From Vandiemenella viatica (Eukaryota; Arthropoda; Insecta; Orthoptera; Morabidae): 64,000 bases of DNA. This document shows positions 12,521 to 23,204 of this stretch, piece after piece. A program made the position numbers and the translations under genes. The first letter of the stretch is position 1. Each line of letters opens with the position of its first letter. The notes below the pieces were generated by a model that saw only the letters and a program-made list of their open reading frames with translations, did not search any database and was not told where the DNA came from. The stretch is from assembly GCA_031002005.1 (NCBI GenBank), contig JARYHS010013630.1, positions 233,623,539 through 233,687,538 on the forward strand, read 5' to 3'.

Positions 12521-12709
12521 TTAAGATTCTACAAAAGAAAAAATAACAAAAATTCTCTGATAGTTTTAAGAAGACTAAATATTATTAATGCTTGCGAACT
12601 TTCGAATCATAAACACAAGCAAACACGTTCAACTAAAAATAATATAAAATGATTTTCAAGCCGAGTGACACTTATTAGAAAAACGTCTGATTTCTGGTTA
12701 GTCGGTTAT

Positions 12710-12990
12710 TCTGCTGTTGGTGGCCCTGCATCGCCACCAGACAAGACAACGGCGGAGCCAATCTTGGCGTGCGCCTAATGGAAGCGACGTCTTAATTGTG
12801 CTGATTGACATGGAGATAGACGTAAGGACCGCAATTAACGCTTCGCTCCTTCGTTGTAATTGGTTTTAGTGCCGCGCCTAATTTGTAATTCTGGCTCTCT
12901 CCCCCTCTTTGATTCGGCAGAGCTCGGCTCGACTCGAGTAGGTTCGAGTCAACTGACCGGACCGAACAGCTCTCTCAGCCCCTTTCATTT
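12710..12990. promoter_or_regulatory. GC-richer island with clustered homeodomain-type sites
   Basis: This block stands out from its AT-rich flanks. It contains TAATTG at about 12793 and 12858, CAATTA at about 12832 and TGATTGACA at about 12802-12810. The last is the form of a composite Exd/Pbx-Hth/Meis site. A tight cluster of such sites is typical of developmental enhancers and conserved noncoding elements. No frame in it encodes a recognisable protein. Function is inference from site content alone. Confidence 0.3.
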
Positions 12991-14680
12991 CAACTTTTAA
13001 TGAGATTCATTGTCAGGTAACAGTGTTATCTGCTTTGTCTTTATTCTACAAATTTTCGAGATAATATGTAATCTTTGTACGAGTTGTGTACGTTGGCACG
13101 GGTAGGTCACGTGACATGAGAGATTTCTGTGGGATGTTTCAGATGTAAGCCAAGAAAAAGAAAGTAACTCTCTGTTAGTATTGTGAGATCGATGAATATA
13201 TTGGGGATCATGTTATTAAAACAAAGACTGTTACTAAATGTTAAGAATAAAAAAGTTCGAGATCAAGATATAAATGGAAAGTTCTCATAACTTAGTAAAT
13301 GTGTGGTGTGTCACGTAATGGCTGGCAAATATAATAGTACGTTTTAGTTAATCTTGGAATCTTCGACAACCAGTCGATTACCGGCTAAATGATGGCAGCA
13401 AAATCCATTAAAAAGAACAAGATAATTAATAAACCTAAACACCAAATCTCATACACTGCTGAATGTTTGCGCAGCTCTGCGATAAATCATCCATTGAAGA
13501 CAAGCTAAGCAGAAGTGTCTTGTTGTTTATTCTGAGAACAAAAAATAAAATGTAAGATTGAACGCGGATTTTGAGTTAGCGCAGGATTACATACGGCATT
13601 ATCAGTTACGAACATTAAGACGTAACTGTAACATAATTTCCCGTTCAGTGCTTTCCTTTAAACAATTAAGTTTCTTTGAAGTATAGGAAATTGTCGATTT
13701 ATTGTGATTACGTTAATTTTTTTAGGTTATGTGAGGTGTTTGGCTTTGTAAATTGTATTTAACTATTCCGAATGAGTGTGACACACTTTGTAAGTGTGTT
13801 AAATTGATTGCAATATCAACTGGGTGTTATGGGCCATTTCCTAAATTGCAAGTTAATCACTTTTTTTTATAAAGGTTAATTTCACGTCAGTTGATTTGAA
13901 TTTTATTTTAGTTTGCGTCGCACGCGTTTCACTCTATTCCCAGAGTATCATCAGCGACTTCTCTGTGGTATTTGTTCAATTTATTAGTTATATTCCATTT
14001 GAAAACAATGTAAAGTGTAGTTGAAATTATCTTTACTTACATGTGACATTTTCTTTCATATTATTATAGTCAGGGCTTTTCTCTTTTTTTTTAAAAAAAA
14101 AAAAAAAACTAGGAATCGTTGCAAAATCTGCACTTACCAGACTACACATTATCACTATTAAATTTGCTATTATTATCGCGTTCAAAACATGTTAGTGTAA
14201 ACGCCTCGCTATGTTTTTCACAAGTCCGGAGAAGCATGATGTAATCATGAAAGACTGCATTAAACTAGCCTGAATTTGCACAAATCAGCCAAACAGAAAA
14301 TTAGGTCAATTGTTGTATGGTAGCTCCACCACTTTTCGTAAATGTTTTCTAATCAAGCATACGGATTACTGAAGAGCACGTTTTATAAGATGTTTTTGTC
14401 ATTAAACTTCAAATGATTGGAAATACTTCCGACTAATTAAATACTGAGAACGATCTCGTGTCTACGGTACGAAACTGTTTAATTTTACCAACAACAAAAA
14501 AGAAATTTGCTTACCATGCGAAAGAATAAAAACATAAAGATTTGAATGAAATGGATCTGGAAAATATTTAATTATTTTGCTACCCATGTTAAGCTGTTTT
14601 CTAATAATACAAAATTGATTTCTAGACAAAAATAGTTGTCATTACCGTAGCTCTGGGAAAACAAGAAGAAAGTACCTCCT
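12991..14680. other. AT-rich DNA with one hammerhead-like motif
   Basis: Unique-looking sequence with long A and T tracts (about 14081-14108). On the minus strand at 13918-13954 there is a CTGATGA core, a 5-bp stem and GAAAC (see findings). Otherwise nothing recognisable. Confidence 0.4.
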
Positions 14681-14960
14681 CTGGCGGCTGATTAGCGTTT
14701 CCCATCTTTTCCGCTCGGTGAGTTAGGGTGTGCAGTTAGGCGTCTGCGAGCTGTTATTTCGGTAACGACTGCAAAGCGGGCCCGCTCCGGACAGGGACGG
14801 CTAACGACGAGTAATTACTGCCAGGCGCCGCACCGCGCCGCCACTGCGTCACAGCGGCCCGCGGGACACAGCAAACCCGTGACGATCGCAGCCTTTCTAC
14901 ACAACTCGTCAGCAACACCGCAGCTGCTTTTTCATTTTCACGGTCGCCATTTGTCTCTAC
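14680..14960. promoter_or_regulatory. CpG-rich island, possible regulatory element
   Basis: A markedly GC- and CpG-rich block, including CGCCGCACCGCGCCGCC near 14826 and a CRE-like GCGTCAC near 14845. A palindromic GTAATTAC site lies at about 14811-14818. The surrounding several kilobases are AT-rich. No open frame with a recognisable product is present. It could be a promoter-associated island, an enhancer or an unrecognised element end. Confidence 0.25.
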
Positions 14961-15328
14961 AACACAGACGTTACTACTTCACAGCCTACCTTTCTTGTTC
15001 TCACGCGTTTTTACAGTCATAAACCACAATCGAAATCTCAGAGCAATTGCCGTTCCCTTAAACTGATTTTTACTTTCAGTTAAAGCGTCACGTCTACGGT
15101 TATGGTGTCATATGCACGCATACTTCTACTTCTCTGAGAAAAATTTCGTATCTTAATAGCAAATAAGTGACCAGCTTCTCCAGACGTATGTGATGGATAA
15201 ATATTTGAATTTTTTTCGGCGCACGTTACCCTTACACGTTTTTAATACCGTGGCCGTCAATTGATCATACAGTAGTATTACTATTTGTGAGTGGACACTA
15301 TCTGATCTTGCAAAGCCTTGAATCTCAT

Positions 15329-15556
15329 ACCGAGCGTGGTAGGTGAGCGGTTAACGCTCTGTCCTCGTATTCGGGAGGACGCCAGTTCGAATCTCCATCC
15401 GGGCAACCTGATTTGGGTTTTCCACTGTTCTCTAAATCACTCCAGGCGAATGTCGGGATGCTTACTTCAAAAAGGCCATGGTCGAATTCCTTCCAGTTCC
15501 ATGTTCCAAACCACCTCTAATTACTTCGACGTCGACGAGGCGTAAAGCCATTAGTA
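15329..15556 (+). repeat. tRNA-derived SINE, family A, copy 2
   Basis: Starts ACCGAGCGTGGTAGGTGAGC (A-box region), with a B-box AGTTCGAATCTCC at about 15384-15396. The family body follows, and the end block has GACGTCGACGAGGCG at about 15529-15543. It lacks a long A tail. The head is better preserved than in copy 1. Confidence 0.88.
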
Positions 15557-15717
15557 ATTAAGAATTTGTCCAATGCGTCCACTTAGTAGTTAGAACCAGG
15601 GATTGTCAGTTCCTGAAACATTGGGGGAAGCTTAAGTTTTACATTCTGTCTTTGACTGATGCAAAGTATTTTTTCTACAATACGAGTATTCTGGTTTATG
15701 AATTGTGTAGTTTATGA

Positions 15718-15850
15718 ATTGGGGATCGTCCCGGCATTCATCTAGATGGCTGTGCAAGTCACCGAAAAAGCGCAATCAGGGCGGTCGATCCAGGCATCCA
15801 GGATTCTAGCCTGCTCCCGTTGTACCTCCTCGATCCAGCACGGAGGCGGT
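15718..15850 (-). repeat. Decayed SINE related to family A
   Basis: On the plus strand GATCGTCCCGGCATTCAT, and further on a poor match to the family body, are what a family A-type SINE looks like when read backwards (CCCGGCATTCGCCTGG in the good copies). The same opening block GATCGTCCCGGCATTC recurs at 57247, so the two are probably copies of one related SINE lineage. Confidence 0.45.
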
Positions 15851-15859
15851 GTAACGCCA

Positions 15860-16340
15860 CAGCTACACTGACGGGTCCACTGAATCATAAAAGTTATTGG
15901 AGGTATAGATTAGTACCCCAGCACAAGCATCCAAAGCAGCCAACTGTTAGTGAAGTCTCAAGTAGTTACGGGTTTCATCCTCCAATGGCCTCATGTGATA
16001 GCATACGGCGTGAAAATCAGCGCTTCGTATTTGACGTTGAATTTTAATGAATCAGTGGTGGTAGTTTGTGTGATAAAAAAATTTCATGGAAGCGTGCTGC
16101 ATCGGTTGTAACGACTTATTTAATAGTATATCAAGTAGCCGCCGAGTATCACCACTGTGGAGCAAACAAACCCAGTCTGCAACTCCACTAAAATTGTCAC
16201 TACAGTAAAATACAGTAGTTGCGTATTCCAGCTGCCCAATAACTAATTACTGTCAAATTAAAACTTATAACATCAATTTTGCTAGGTATTATAGAAAATA
16301 AAAAAAGTACTCTCGTTGGTAAGATGAGGAAGGCAAATGT
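15860..16340. other. Unassigned DNA next to the LINE 3' end
   Basis: No recognisable motif, repeat family or RNA gene. One open frame (15820-16047) has no known domain. Confidence 0.35.
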
Positions 16341-16428
16341 ATAGGAGATTTATTATTTATTTATCCTATGACAATTTTAGCACTTTTAAGAACCTTGAAT
16401 ATAATATATACACTGAAAATTTTCAAGA

Positions 16429-17304
16429 TTAAAGACATATATCTAGTTTATTAACAAAGTTTATCGGTTCCTGAGTTGCCAGCAAGAAGGCCACAGCATC
16501 ACCACTGTAAGATCTTATCGGACATTCTTCAATAACATGACCAATAGTCTGAATCTCTCCGCATTCCCATAAGGGGGATGGTTTGCTTGCCCAACTTGTA
16601 CAGGGAGTGTGCGCATCTGCCATGCCGAGTTCTGATTCTGTTGAATGTGGACCAAGTTTTACGAGGTAATTCAAAACATGGTGGCTTTTTTGTAATGCAA
16701 GGTAGGCTGTTATTTTGGTGTGCAGTCCATCCCTGGTTCCAAGCTTTGGTGATGTTAAAATCTTCACGTATAGCATCCCTTGCCGATTTCATTGGTGGTT
16801 TTCTGGAGCGAAGCCTGTTGATGTTGGCATCCTTAATATCTTGGTGAAACGGTAAGTTTCCGTTGTCCGTTATCCTCTTGTACTCACGTGTAAGATCATT
16901 TATCCGTCGCAGGCTAGGTGGTGGTATGTGGCTCAGTATCGAGAGCCATTTTGTGGGAGTTGTCTTGATCACGCCTGAAATCATACGCACAGCGTTATTA
17001 AGTTGGGTGTCCACTTTTTTTCACTTGCGGGCTATTCAGCCAGACCGGGGCACAGTACTCGGCAGCCGAGAAGAAAAGACACAGAACAGAGGAGCGGAGA
17101 GTGGAGGCCGATGCACCGCAGGAGGAATGATATTGTTTCTTGTTTTTAGCTTCTCAGTCATTTTCGTTAGATGTGTATTAAAGTATAATATTCCATCAAG
17201 GGTAACACCAAGGTACATTGGTGTCTTATTGAAGGTAAGAATGGTTTCTTTGAACCGTATATTAAGTTCCCTTCTAGGAAGTTTGCTATTTAGATGGAAG
17301 CAGG
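16429..17304 (-). pseudogene. LINE ORF2 C-terminal part (thumb and Cys/His motif)
   Basis: Near 17218 the minus strand reads YLGVTLDGILYFNTHLTK, the conserved block just after the reverse transcriptase palm. A long open stretch (17014-16529) follows, typical of the ORF2 region downstream of the palm. It ends in another frame with CGEIQTIGHVIEECP (about 16565-16510), the Cys/His motif found near the C-terminus of Jockey-type ORF2 proteins. Frame changes near 17030 and 16560 break the frame. The 5' side continues directly into the other half at 18535 once the inserted LTR is ignored. Confidence 0.75.
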
Positions 17305-18529
17305 TGTGGCGGTTTGCCGGGGAGGTAAGGGTGAAAACCTTTTACTTCTTTTTTAATTAAAAGAAACCTTAGGCTGCTAATTTATTGGGTACTCATAATG
17401 GCGTACAGGCGAGGCTTATTTATCGTTAACATTGACACATTGAAATATGATAAAAAGAACTATGCAAAGCCTCTTCTTACAATTGCCAACACATATCAAC
17501 AAATAAACAAAGCATTAAAACACAACCACCTTTAAATTAAATTTGAAACAAACTCCCAATGTTAATTGGCAAGCAAGAAAGCTACACACTTGATTTGTTT
17601 AAATGAAAGTTCCCTTCACAATGATCGGGAACCATAAATCAAACACAGTATTGACATTAACTGTATTCGATCTCAAATGCCGGGCGCCAGGATAATTTAA
17701 ATTATCCACCAAGTGTGGCTTTAAGAAAGTCTGCCCCAGCTAGCTCAATATTTGGGGGTGCGAGAACTCCTAATCATTCAGTGGTCGTTACAGGGCTGTA
17801 CTCAATGACCGAATAAAAGTACCACACTGCACTTGTAGAATTATTACCGTGACGGCGATGTATTCCCGCGACGGCGGAATTACTATAGCCCCTTGGCTAT
17901 AGCGGACAATGCACCACGTCCGTGCAAGCGTAATGGATGCGTGCACAGTGACCTCACTGTACAAGACACGCTTATTATCTCCAGCTTCGGAAGATCCGCT
18001 CCTTCTCGTCTGAAGGCTCGGAGCCAAGTCCTCCTCCAGCGTCCGCCGGAAAAAGCCTCCTCTCGTCGCTCGTGGTTTACATAGAAAAAATACACCATCA
18101 TTACAAAATGCAAAGGAAAGTCTCTCTCGATTGGTTCTGCCATTTTTTAAGCTCCTCCCTTCGGCTGTCACGATAGGCGAACCTTGTCTTTCTTGATTCG
18201 TGTGAACTCGGGATAGCCTCGGACTTTTTCGTCACCTGTGACCTCCAAAACTTCCCGTTCGTAGACCTGGGGCTTGGGTAGTTTGTTCACCTCAGTTTAC
18301 CGTTTCCCCGGAGCCAAGGGATTATACGCTTGACCAACTGCGTGAGAAGGGTAGCTGGTGTCCATTGTCCCTGCCTGTCGCGACCCTCTGGCGCGTCTAG
18401 CTGGGAGGTCCCACAAACACTGACAATCCTCTCCGATAATTCCTTTCTTATTCTTTTTATATATAAAAATATGCAAAATAATATATATAAAAATGTACGG
18501 AATGACCCATATTTGGTCATTCTGCTACA
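17305..18529. mobile_element. Solo LTR (1225 bp) inserted in the LINE reverse transcriptase
   Basis: The insert begins TGTGGCGG and ends GCTACA, fitting the TGT...ACA ends of LTR retrotransposons. It is flanked by CAGG on both sides (17301-17304 and 18530-18533), a 4-bp target duplication as made by Ty3/gypsy-type integrases. Removing the insert plus one CAGG makes the LINE reading frame continuous (KPEFT on one side, CFHLN on the other). This supports the boundaries to the base. A TATA-like stretch lies at about 18454-18490. There is no internal coding region, so it is a single LTR left by recombination. The orientation is undecided. Confidence 0.75.
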
Positions 18530-18534
18530 CAGGT

Positions 18535-19775
18535 AAACTCTGGTTTAGAAGCATTGGGTTGGAGTCTCCACCTGCGGAAATATTTTATGATTGTTTCTAG
18601 GTCCTCTGTTAGGATTTCTTCAGACGTTTCTATTGACCTGCTCCTCGTGACGAGAACCCAGTCATCAGCGTAACCAAACTTTTTTGATCTTGTTTTCGGC
18701 ATGTCTGCGAGGAGCGAGCACTGATCCCTGCGGTAGGCCGTTCTTAAGTTTCCTCTGAGAGCTGATGTCGGTGCCCATGACAACCTGGAACACCCGGATC
18801 ATTAAGCATGTTGTCTAACTAGGCGTGCAATTAATTTTGCAGGGAATTACACGAAGAAATTTATATATCTTGCCTTCTCTCCATGCTGTCGTAAGCCCCG
18901 AGAGGTCGATAAATGCAGCTGAAGTTTTTAATTTCCTTTGGAATCCTGATTCAATATATGTAGTTAGCGAAAGAACTTGATCTACAAAGCTTCGTTCTGG
19001 TCGGAAGCCTGCCCGTTCCATAGGAATCGCTTCAGTCTATGGTTGATTCTGTTATATATATGGTAGGTCTCTCCAGTAGCTTGTAGGTCACAGACAATAA
19101 AACAACTGGTCTGTAGTTTTTTGGACTGTCTGCATGGTTACCTGGTTTTAGTATAGCTATTATCTTAGAACGTTTAAATTCCTGCGGAATGTTGCGAGAC
19201 TGCATGATGTTCGTAAAGAATTGGACCATCCATTCTTTGCCACAATTTATGAGGAATAGAGGGTGTATGTTGTCAAACCCTGCAGCTTTTCTTGGCGAGG
19301 TTTTCTTAAGGTCGGTGGTAAAGGGGCGGGAGTGTTCGGTTTCTGTGGCTTCGTTTTTTAAGATTGTCAGTTCTCTCTTCACTTGGATGCTGTGTGCTTT
19401 ATCTTATGGTGCGTTAGATGTGGTTACTGTATGTGAGGCCGAGGCCACTTCATTTGGGCTAATGGTCGTTTTTTGGCGTTGTATGGGGGCACCACTGGTT
19501 AGTTTCTTTAATAACGACCACGCTTTCCTGCTCGACGTCTGAAATTTGAGGCTTTCCACCGTTTCCGTCCACCTCTCCGTTCTTGCTGCATCCAGACTGA
19601 GTCGAAGCTCGTCTGTTATTTCCTGATCACCTGATTTAAGAAAGATCTGGTACAGTTCATCACTGTTTTGGAATCAGCCTGGAATGTATTCTTTACGGTA
19701 CCCTTCTTGGTATGTGCTTTTTCACTGTACTTAGCACGGCGCCAACAAATCGATGATAATTATCGCTTGTAGGTG
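18535..19775 (-). pseudogene. LINE reverse transcriptase fragment
   Basis: On the minus strand: a linker with ANWTKFSIDLYKCLGW (about 19830-19780), then 19382-19032 with GFDNIHPLFL, SKIIAILKPG and NYRPVVLLS (reverse transcriptase motifs 1-2a). 19021-18815 has AGFRPERS and AAFIDLSG, where the motif A aspartate is kept. Then comes GLPQGSVLAP in another frame at about 18735. 18690-18535 has FGYADDWVL (the catalytic YADD). Between GLPQG and YADD some residues are deleted. Frameshifts near 19025 and 18800 and stops near 19690 show a dead copy. The downstream part lies beyond the inserted LTR. Confidence 0.8.
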
Positions 19776-19799
19776 GTATCCAGCCAAGGCACTTGTATA

Positions 19800-20254
19800 A
19801 ATCTATTGAGAACTTAGTCCAGTTGGCCTTTGTCTTGGGCGGGAAACAGAAGTGATTAGGGGAATTTGAGTCCCTACTTCTATTATGCTTGGTCGATGTT
19901 GACTATGTGGAATATCTGAAAGAACTTTTAGAAAGGCCGCTAGGGTCCGTCCTCTGCTGTCAGATGAAAAAAAACATAAGTCGGGGTTGTATTCCTGTCT
20001 CCAGGCTGCTGATATAAACGTATTTCGATCCTTGGCAAGGAACACAAAATGCAGATATTTGTCTTTCTGCCAATTTTACCAGTGCGTCCCCCTTCGAGTC
20101 GTTGTCTCTTATGGCTATTATAATCGCCTACATATAGGGCAGAGTTGAGGCTGCGTTTGAATAACCTGGGCTGGCCAGGGTGTGGCAGGTGGCTTGTAAG
20201 TATTGGAACCGGTGATGCTGCCGATTTTTGTGACGACGTTATGGACGTTATCAT
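19800..20254 (-). pseudogene. LINE endonuclease C-terminal fragment
   Basis: The minus strand reads YVGDYNSHKRQ near 20130, the GDFN(S/A)H block of apurinic-type endonucleases, then NTFISAAWRQEYNPDLCFF at about 20020-19965, the conserved end of that domain. A frame change lies between the two. The N-terminal catalytic half is absent, so the element is truncated at or near 20260. Confidence 0.7.
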
Positions 20255-20604
20255 CAGTGGAGATAAATAATAAGTTCAATTCGAATGGAATAGTACCGTA
20301 CTAGTTCTATGATTTATATAACCAACTACACAAAGTACGCATCGAAAAATTCCATTTATTCACACATACCTACAGCGTGGCGTCCTCTGACGGTTTGTCA
20401 GTTGGGGTAAGCAGTATTAAGTGTATAGACTCGCCCGTCGTACACAACGCCGCGTTGCCGCTAGTGCCATTTGTCAATTCTAATAAAATTAATGATTCTA
20501 TTGAACAGGTATTAACATGCATGCATTAGCATGCAATACACTCTGTAAATGAAACACATTCAATAAGATAGTCATTAAAGCTCAGGATTCGGCGCAGATT
20601 CGAC

Positions 20605-20848
20605 ACCGAGCGTGGTGGGTGAGCGGTAACGCTCAGGCCTTGTTTTCGGGAGGACGTAGGTTCGAAACTCCAACTGTGCACCCGTATTTGGGTATTCCAT
20701 ACTTCCCCCAAATCACTCCTGTCGAATGCCGGAATGCTTCCTTCAAAAGACCATGGCTGGCATACTTGCCTTTTCCTTGCCCTGTATCGTTTCCTGCCTT
20801 CAATGACCTCTACATCGCCGAAGCGTAAAGACTTAAGAAAAAAAAAAT
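20605..20848 (+). repeat. tRNA-derived SINE, family A, copy 3
   Basis: Starts ACCGAGCGTGGTGGGTGAGC, with B-box GGTTCGAAACTCC at about 20660-20672. The body and an A-rich tail at about 20837-20848 follow. The flanks show ATTCGAC before and ATTGAC after, a possible short imperfect target duplication. The end block (ACATCGCCGAAGCG) is eroded. Confidence 0.87.
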
Positions 20849-20861
20849 TGACCTGGTTTTG

Positions 20862-21012
20862 AATAGTTACCGGAATTCACTCCAGGTTGATGCCAGGAAG
20901 GTTCCTTCAAAAAACCATAGAAATTTTCTTGACTGTCCCAGTCCACAAGCTGCTCTCGGTCTAATGACCTTGTCGTCAACGAGAGGAAGTCCTCAGCACA
21001 AATAAAATAAAA
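20862..21012 (+). repeat. SINE family A 3' body fragment
   Basis: Immediately downstream of copy 3. Blocks CACTCCAGGTTGATGCCAGG, CTTCAAAAAACCAT and CTAATGACCTTGTCGTCAAC match the family body in order, ending in an A-rich tail (about 20999-21012). The tRNA-like head is missing, so it is 5'-truncated. The side-by-side arrangement suggests one copy inserted into the tail of the other. Confidence 0.6.
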
Positions 21013-21014
21013 AC

Positions 21015-21476
21015 ATATGATTAAGAAAGAACACTCGGTCTTCACCTAACCGAAAGTTAGGTTCTTATAAACTGAACCTTTATGAGATTACCATAAGGAA
21101 CTCTAACGAAATTATGAGAATAATAATCAGATATGCACTAGGAATAGACTCATACAATATTTATAGGAGTTTAAAACAAAGTTTCAGCCCAACAGATCTA
21201 AACCTATCCAAGAAAGAGTTCCAAGAACAAACACGAAATAATTGTCAGATAACAAGAAAGAGTAGTAGAAGAAAGGTGGTCAGCGTTCAATCTCACCTTG
21301 ATGAAGCATTAATTAATGTCGCAATATTTTACATAAAGTAACAATTATTTTACAATTTTTTTAGAAATGAATTATTTGTCTTCAGTATTAGGATACAAAC
21401 TTTAAATATAACGATATAAAAGTGACGGGGTTTTTACGTAGCAGGTGCAACAGCATTTAGATATGAGGTTTCGCCA

Positions 21477-21531
<55 letters not shown>

Positions 21532-22695
21532 CCTCCAAAGTAGAAGATCAAATGGGAAATCCAATGGGTTAATGGCAGGCAGAGTTTATGAAAATTGATG
21601 AAGAGTAGATCTTATAAATGAAAAAGATCCTCAGATATGAAACAACATGGAACCTCAAAACATTCATCGCCTTTAGCGATTTCGACAAAGCCTACGTTTC
21701 CGCAGAGAGGCTAATATGTTTCTTTACTTTGAAAAGAACTAAGAATAAAAGAAAACAGTAGAAAACTGCCTTATCAGACTCCTCACACGTATGACTTTAA
21801 AAGTTTAGTGCTTCCTTGTTTCTTCTCTCTTCAAAGTTGAGGAGTCCAACAAATCACATAACAAGAGAGTGAAGTGAGTGAGGAAAGATTTCAACTTATA
21901 ATAAACATGTACCGCAAAGAAAGTAAAAAAAAGTACTATGGTTTTAGGTTCCAGGCGGTTTACATCTGACTTAAATATTAACTGAAAAATGGGCTGAATA
22001 AAATGTTTTACTCATCTTCTGGTGCTCGAGTTTAGATTATTATTCTTCCAACAATCATTATGCGAAAATCAAGTTCATTAGTTGTTGACAGAAGTTTTAA
22101 ATAATTAAAAATCAATCCATCTACCAAATTACAATTTGACAAATAAAGCACAGTAGAACATCGAAAATTTGGCAGCTTTCAAGTAGCACTACACACCAAA
22201 TCAAACTTAAATTCTCCACATTTAACATCAGGATCGCCAACAGTCTTGAGTTGGACGCTATTGCTAATGTTGCGTTGTGTTCAACTAATAATGTAGCATG
22301 ACTGTCAATACTGTGGCATCAGAATACCGGCCTAATTAATAGATAGTAAACGGCTGCAGTTAACGATGTACATCATGCAAACAGAGTAAAACTAATGAGG
22401 AAAAACAGCGAAGCACAGGGGGAGAATGGCAATGCTGTGTAGCATCCTTAAAAATAACGTAGTTAATGTTAGTATCAACCACTTTGCACAGTTAAATGAA
22501 AAAATTTTACATATTTTTTTTTTTTATTGTATTAACCCGTCAGGTTCATTATGAAGTTCGGTTTCCGATTAGAAACTAATGGTTTTCATTCTCTGAAAAA
22601 GAAAACTAAAACTTTTAATTTTAGTGAATTACGTACAACTAGTTGAAGAAGGCATCTGCAGATTTTTTTTTTTTTTTCAGAATGACACACATCTA
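21015..22695. other. AT-rich DNA without recognisable genes
   Basis: Contains the AT microsatellite listed separately. The 75-codon frame at 21114-21341 has no recognisable motif. Confidence 0.4.
21477..21527. repeat. (AT)n microsatellite
   Basis: An uninterrupted AT dinucleotide run of about 50 bases. Confidence 0.97.
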
Positions 22696-22699
22696 TTTT

Positions 22700-22918
22700 T
22701 CTAAAAGCGCATTCCTTACATTCAGCAGGAAGCCTGTTCGTAAGCCCGTGTGGGTATTCAGATATGGGTTTTCAATTGTTTCCCAAAATCACCACTGGCG
22801 AATGCCGGGATGCTTCCTTCAATAAGGCCATGGCAAAGTTCTTTCCCGTCCCCAGCCCTTTCTCTCCTCTAATGCCTTCGACGAGGCGTAAAACCATAAG
22901 CAAAAAAAAAAAAAAAAT
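22700..22918 (+). repeat. SINE family A copy with eroded head
   Basis: The body blocks GGGTTTTCAATTG, GGCGAATGCCGGGATGCTTC and GGCCATGGC, a shortened end block GACGAGGCGTAAAACCATAA and a long A tail (22902-22917) are clear. The head before about 22755 is nearly unrecognisable, with only a CCTGTTCGTAAGCCCG remnant of the B-box region. Confidence 0.75.
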
Positions 22919-23034
22919 ATATTACATCATAATCTCTGTGATATGATATTACAGTGCGCAGCGAGATTTTTATAGCAGTGTACTATTTGATTTATGTAAT
23001 TTTTTCTCTTTAACTTTTCTTATTTGACGGAAAG

Positions 23035-23200
23035 AAATTCGGACATGGAATTTTTGAAGTAACCATCCCTACATTCACCTGGAGTGATTTGAGGAAACCA
23101 TGGAACATCCAAATCTGAATGGCCGGTCGAAGATGTGAACCCGCGTCCTCCAGAATGTGAAGTAAAAGAGTTACATCTCATCTACCGTGCTCGGTTTTAA
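23035..23200 (-). repeat. SINE family A copy, 3'-incomplete
   Basis: Read on the minus strand from about 23200: AGCACGGTAGATGAG head, a degenerate B-box at about 23140, then CCAGATTTGG-type and CACTCCAGGTGAATG blocks. The end block and tail are missing or unrecognisable. Confidence 0.7.
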
Positions 23201-23204
23201 TATA

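Larger units (their letters stand above)
16345..20260 (-). mobile_element. Decayed Jockey-like non-LTR retrotransposon, 5'-truncated and interrupted
   Basis: On the minus strand the order of domains is the C-terminal half of an endonuclease (about 20254-19800), linker, reverse transcriptase (about 19770-18535), then thumb and C-terminal Cys/His motif (17304-16429). A tail-like AATAAATAAATAATAAA tract lies at about 16345-16362. The first part of the endonuclease and any ORF1 are missing beyond about 20260. A 1225-bp solo LTR (17305-18529) splits the reverse transcriptase region. Several stops and frameshifts make it non-functional. There is no RNase H between reverse transcriptase and C-terminus, which argues for a Jockey-type rather than I-type element. 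Confidence 0.8.

Noticed and set aside
17788..18171. Open frames of up to 127 codons within the solo LTR as a gene
   Set aside because: They lie in a GC-richer part of a 1225-bp LTR, overlap in several frames and match no domain I know.
21477..21527. AT run as an origin or unusual structure
   Set aside because: A plain dinucleotide microsatellite; no further evidence.
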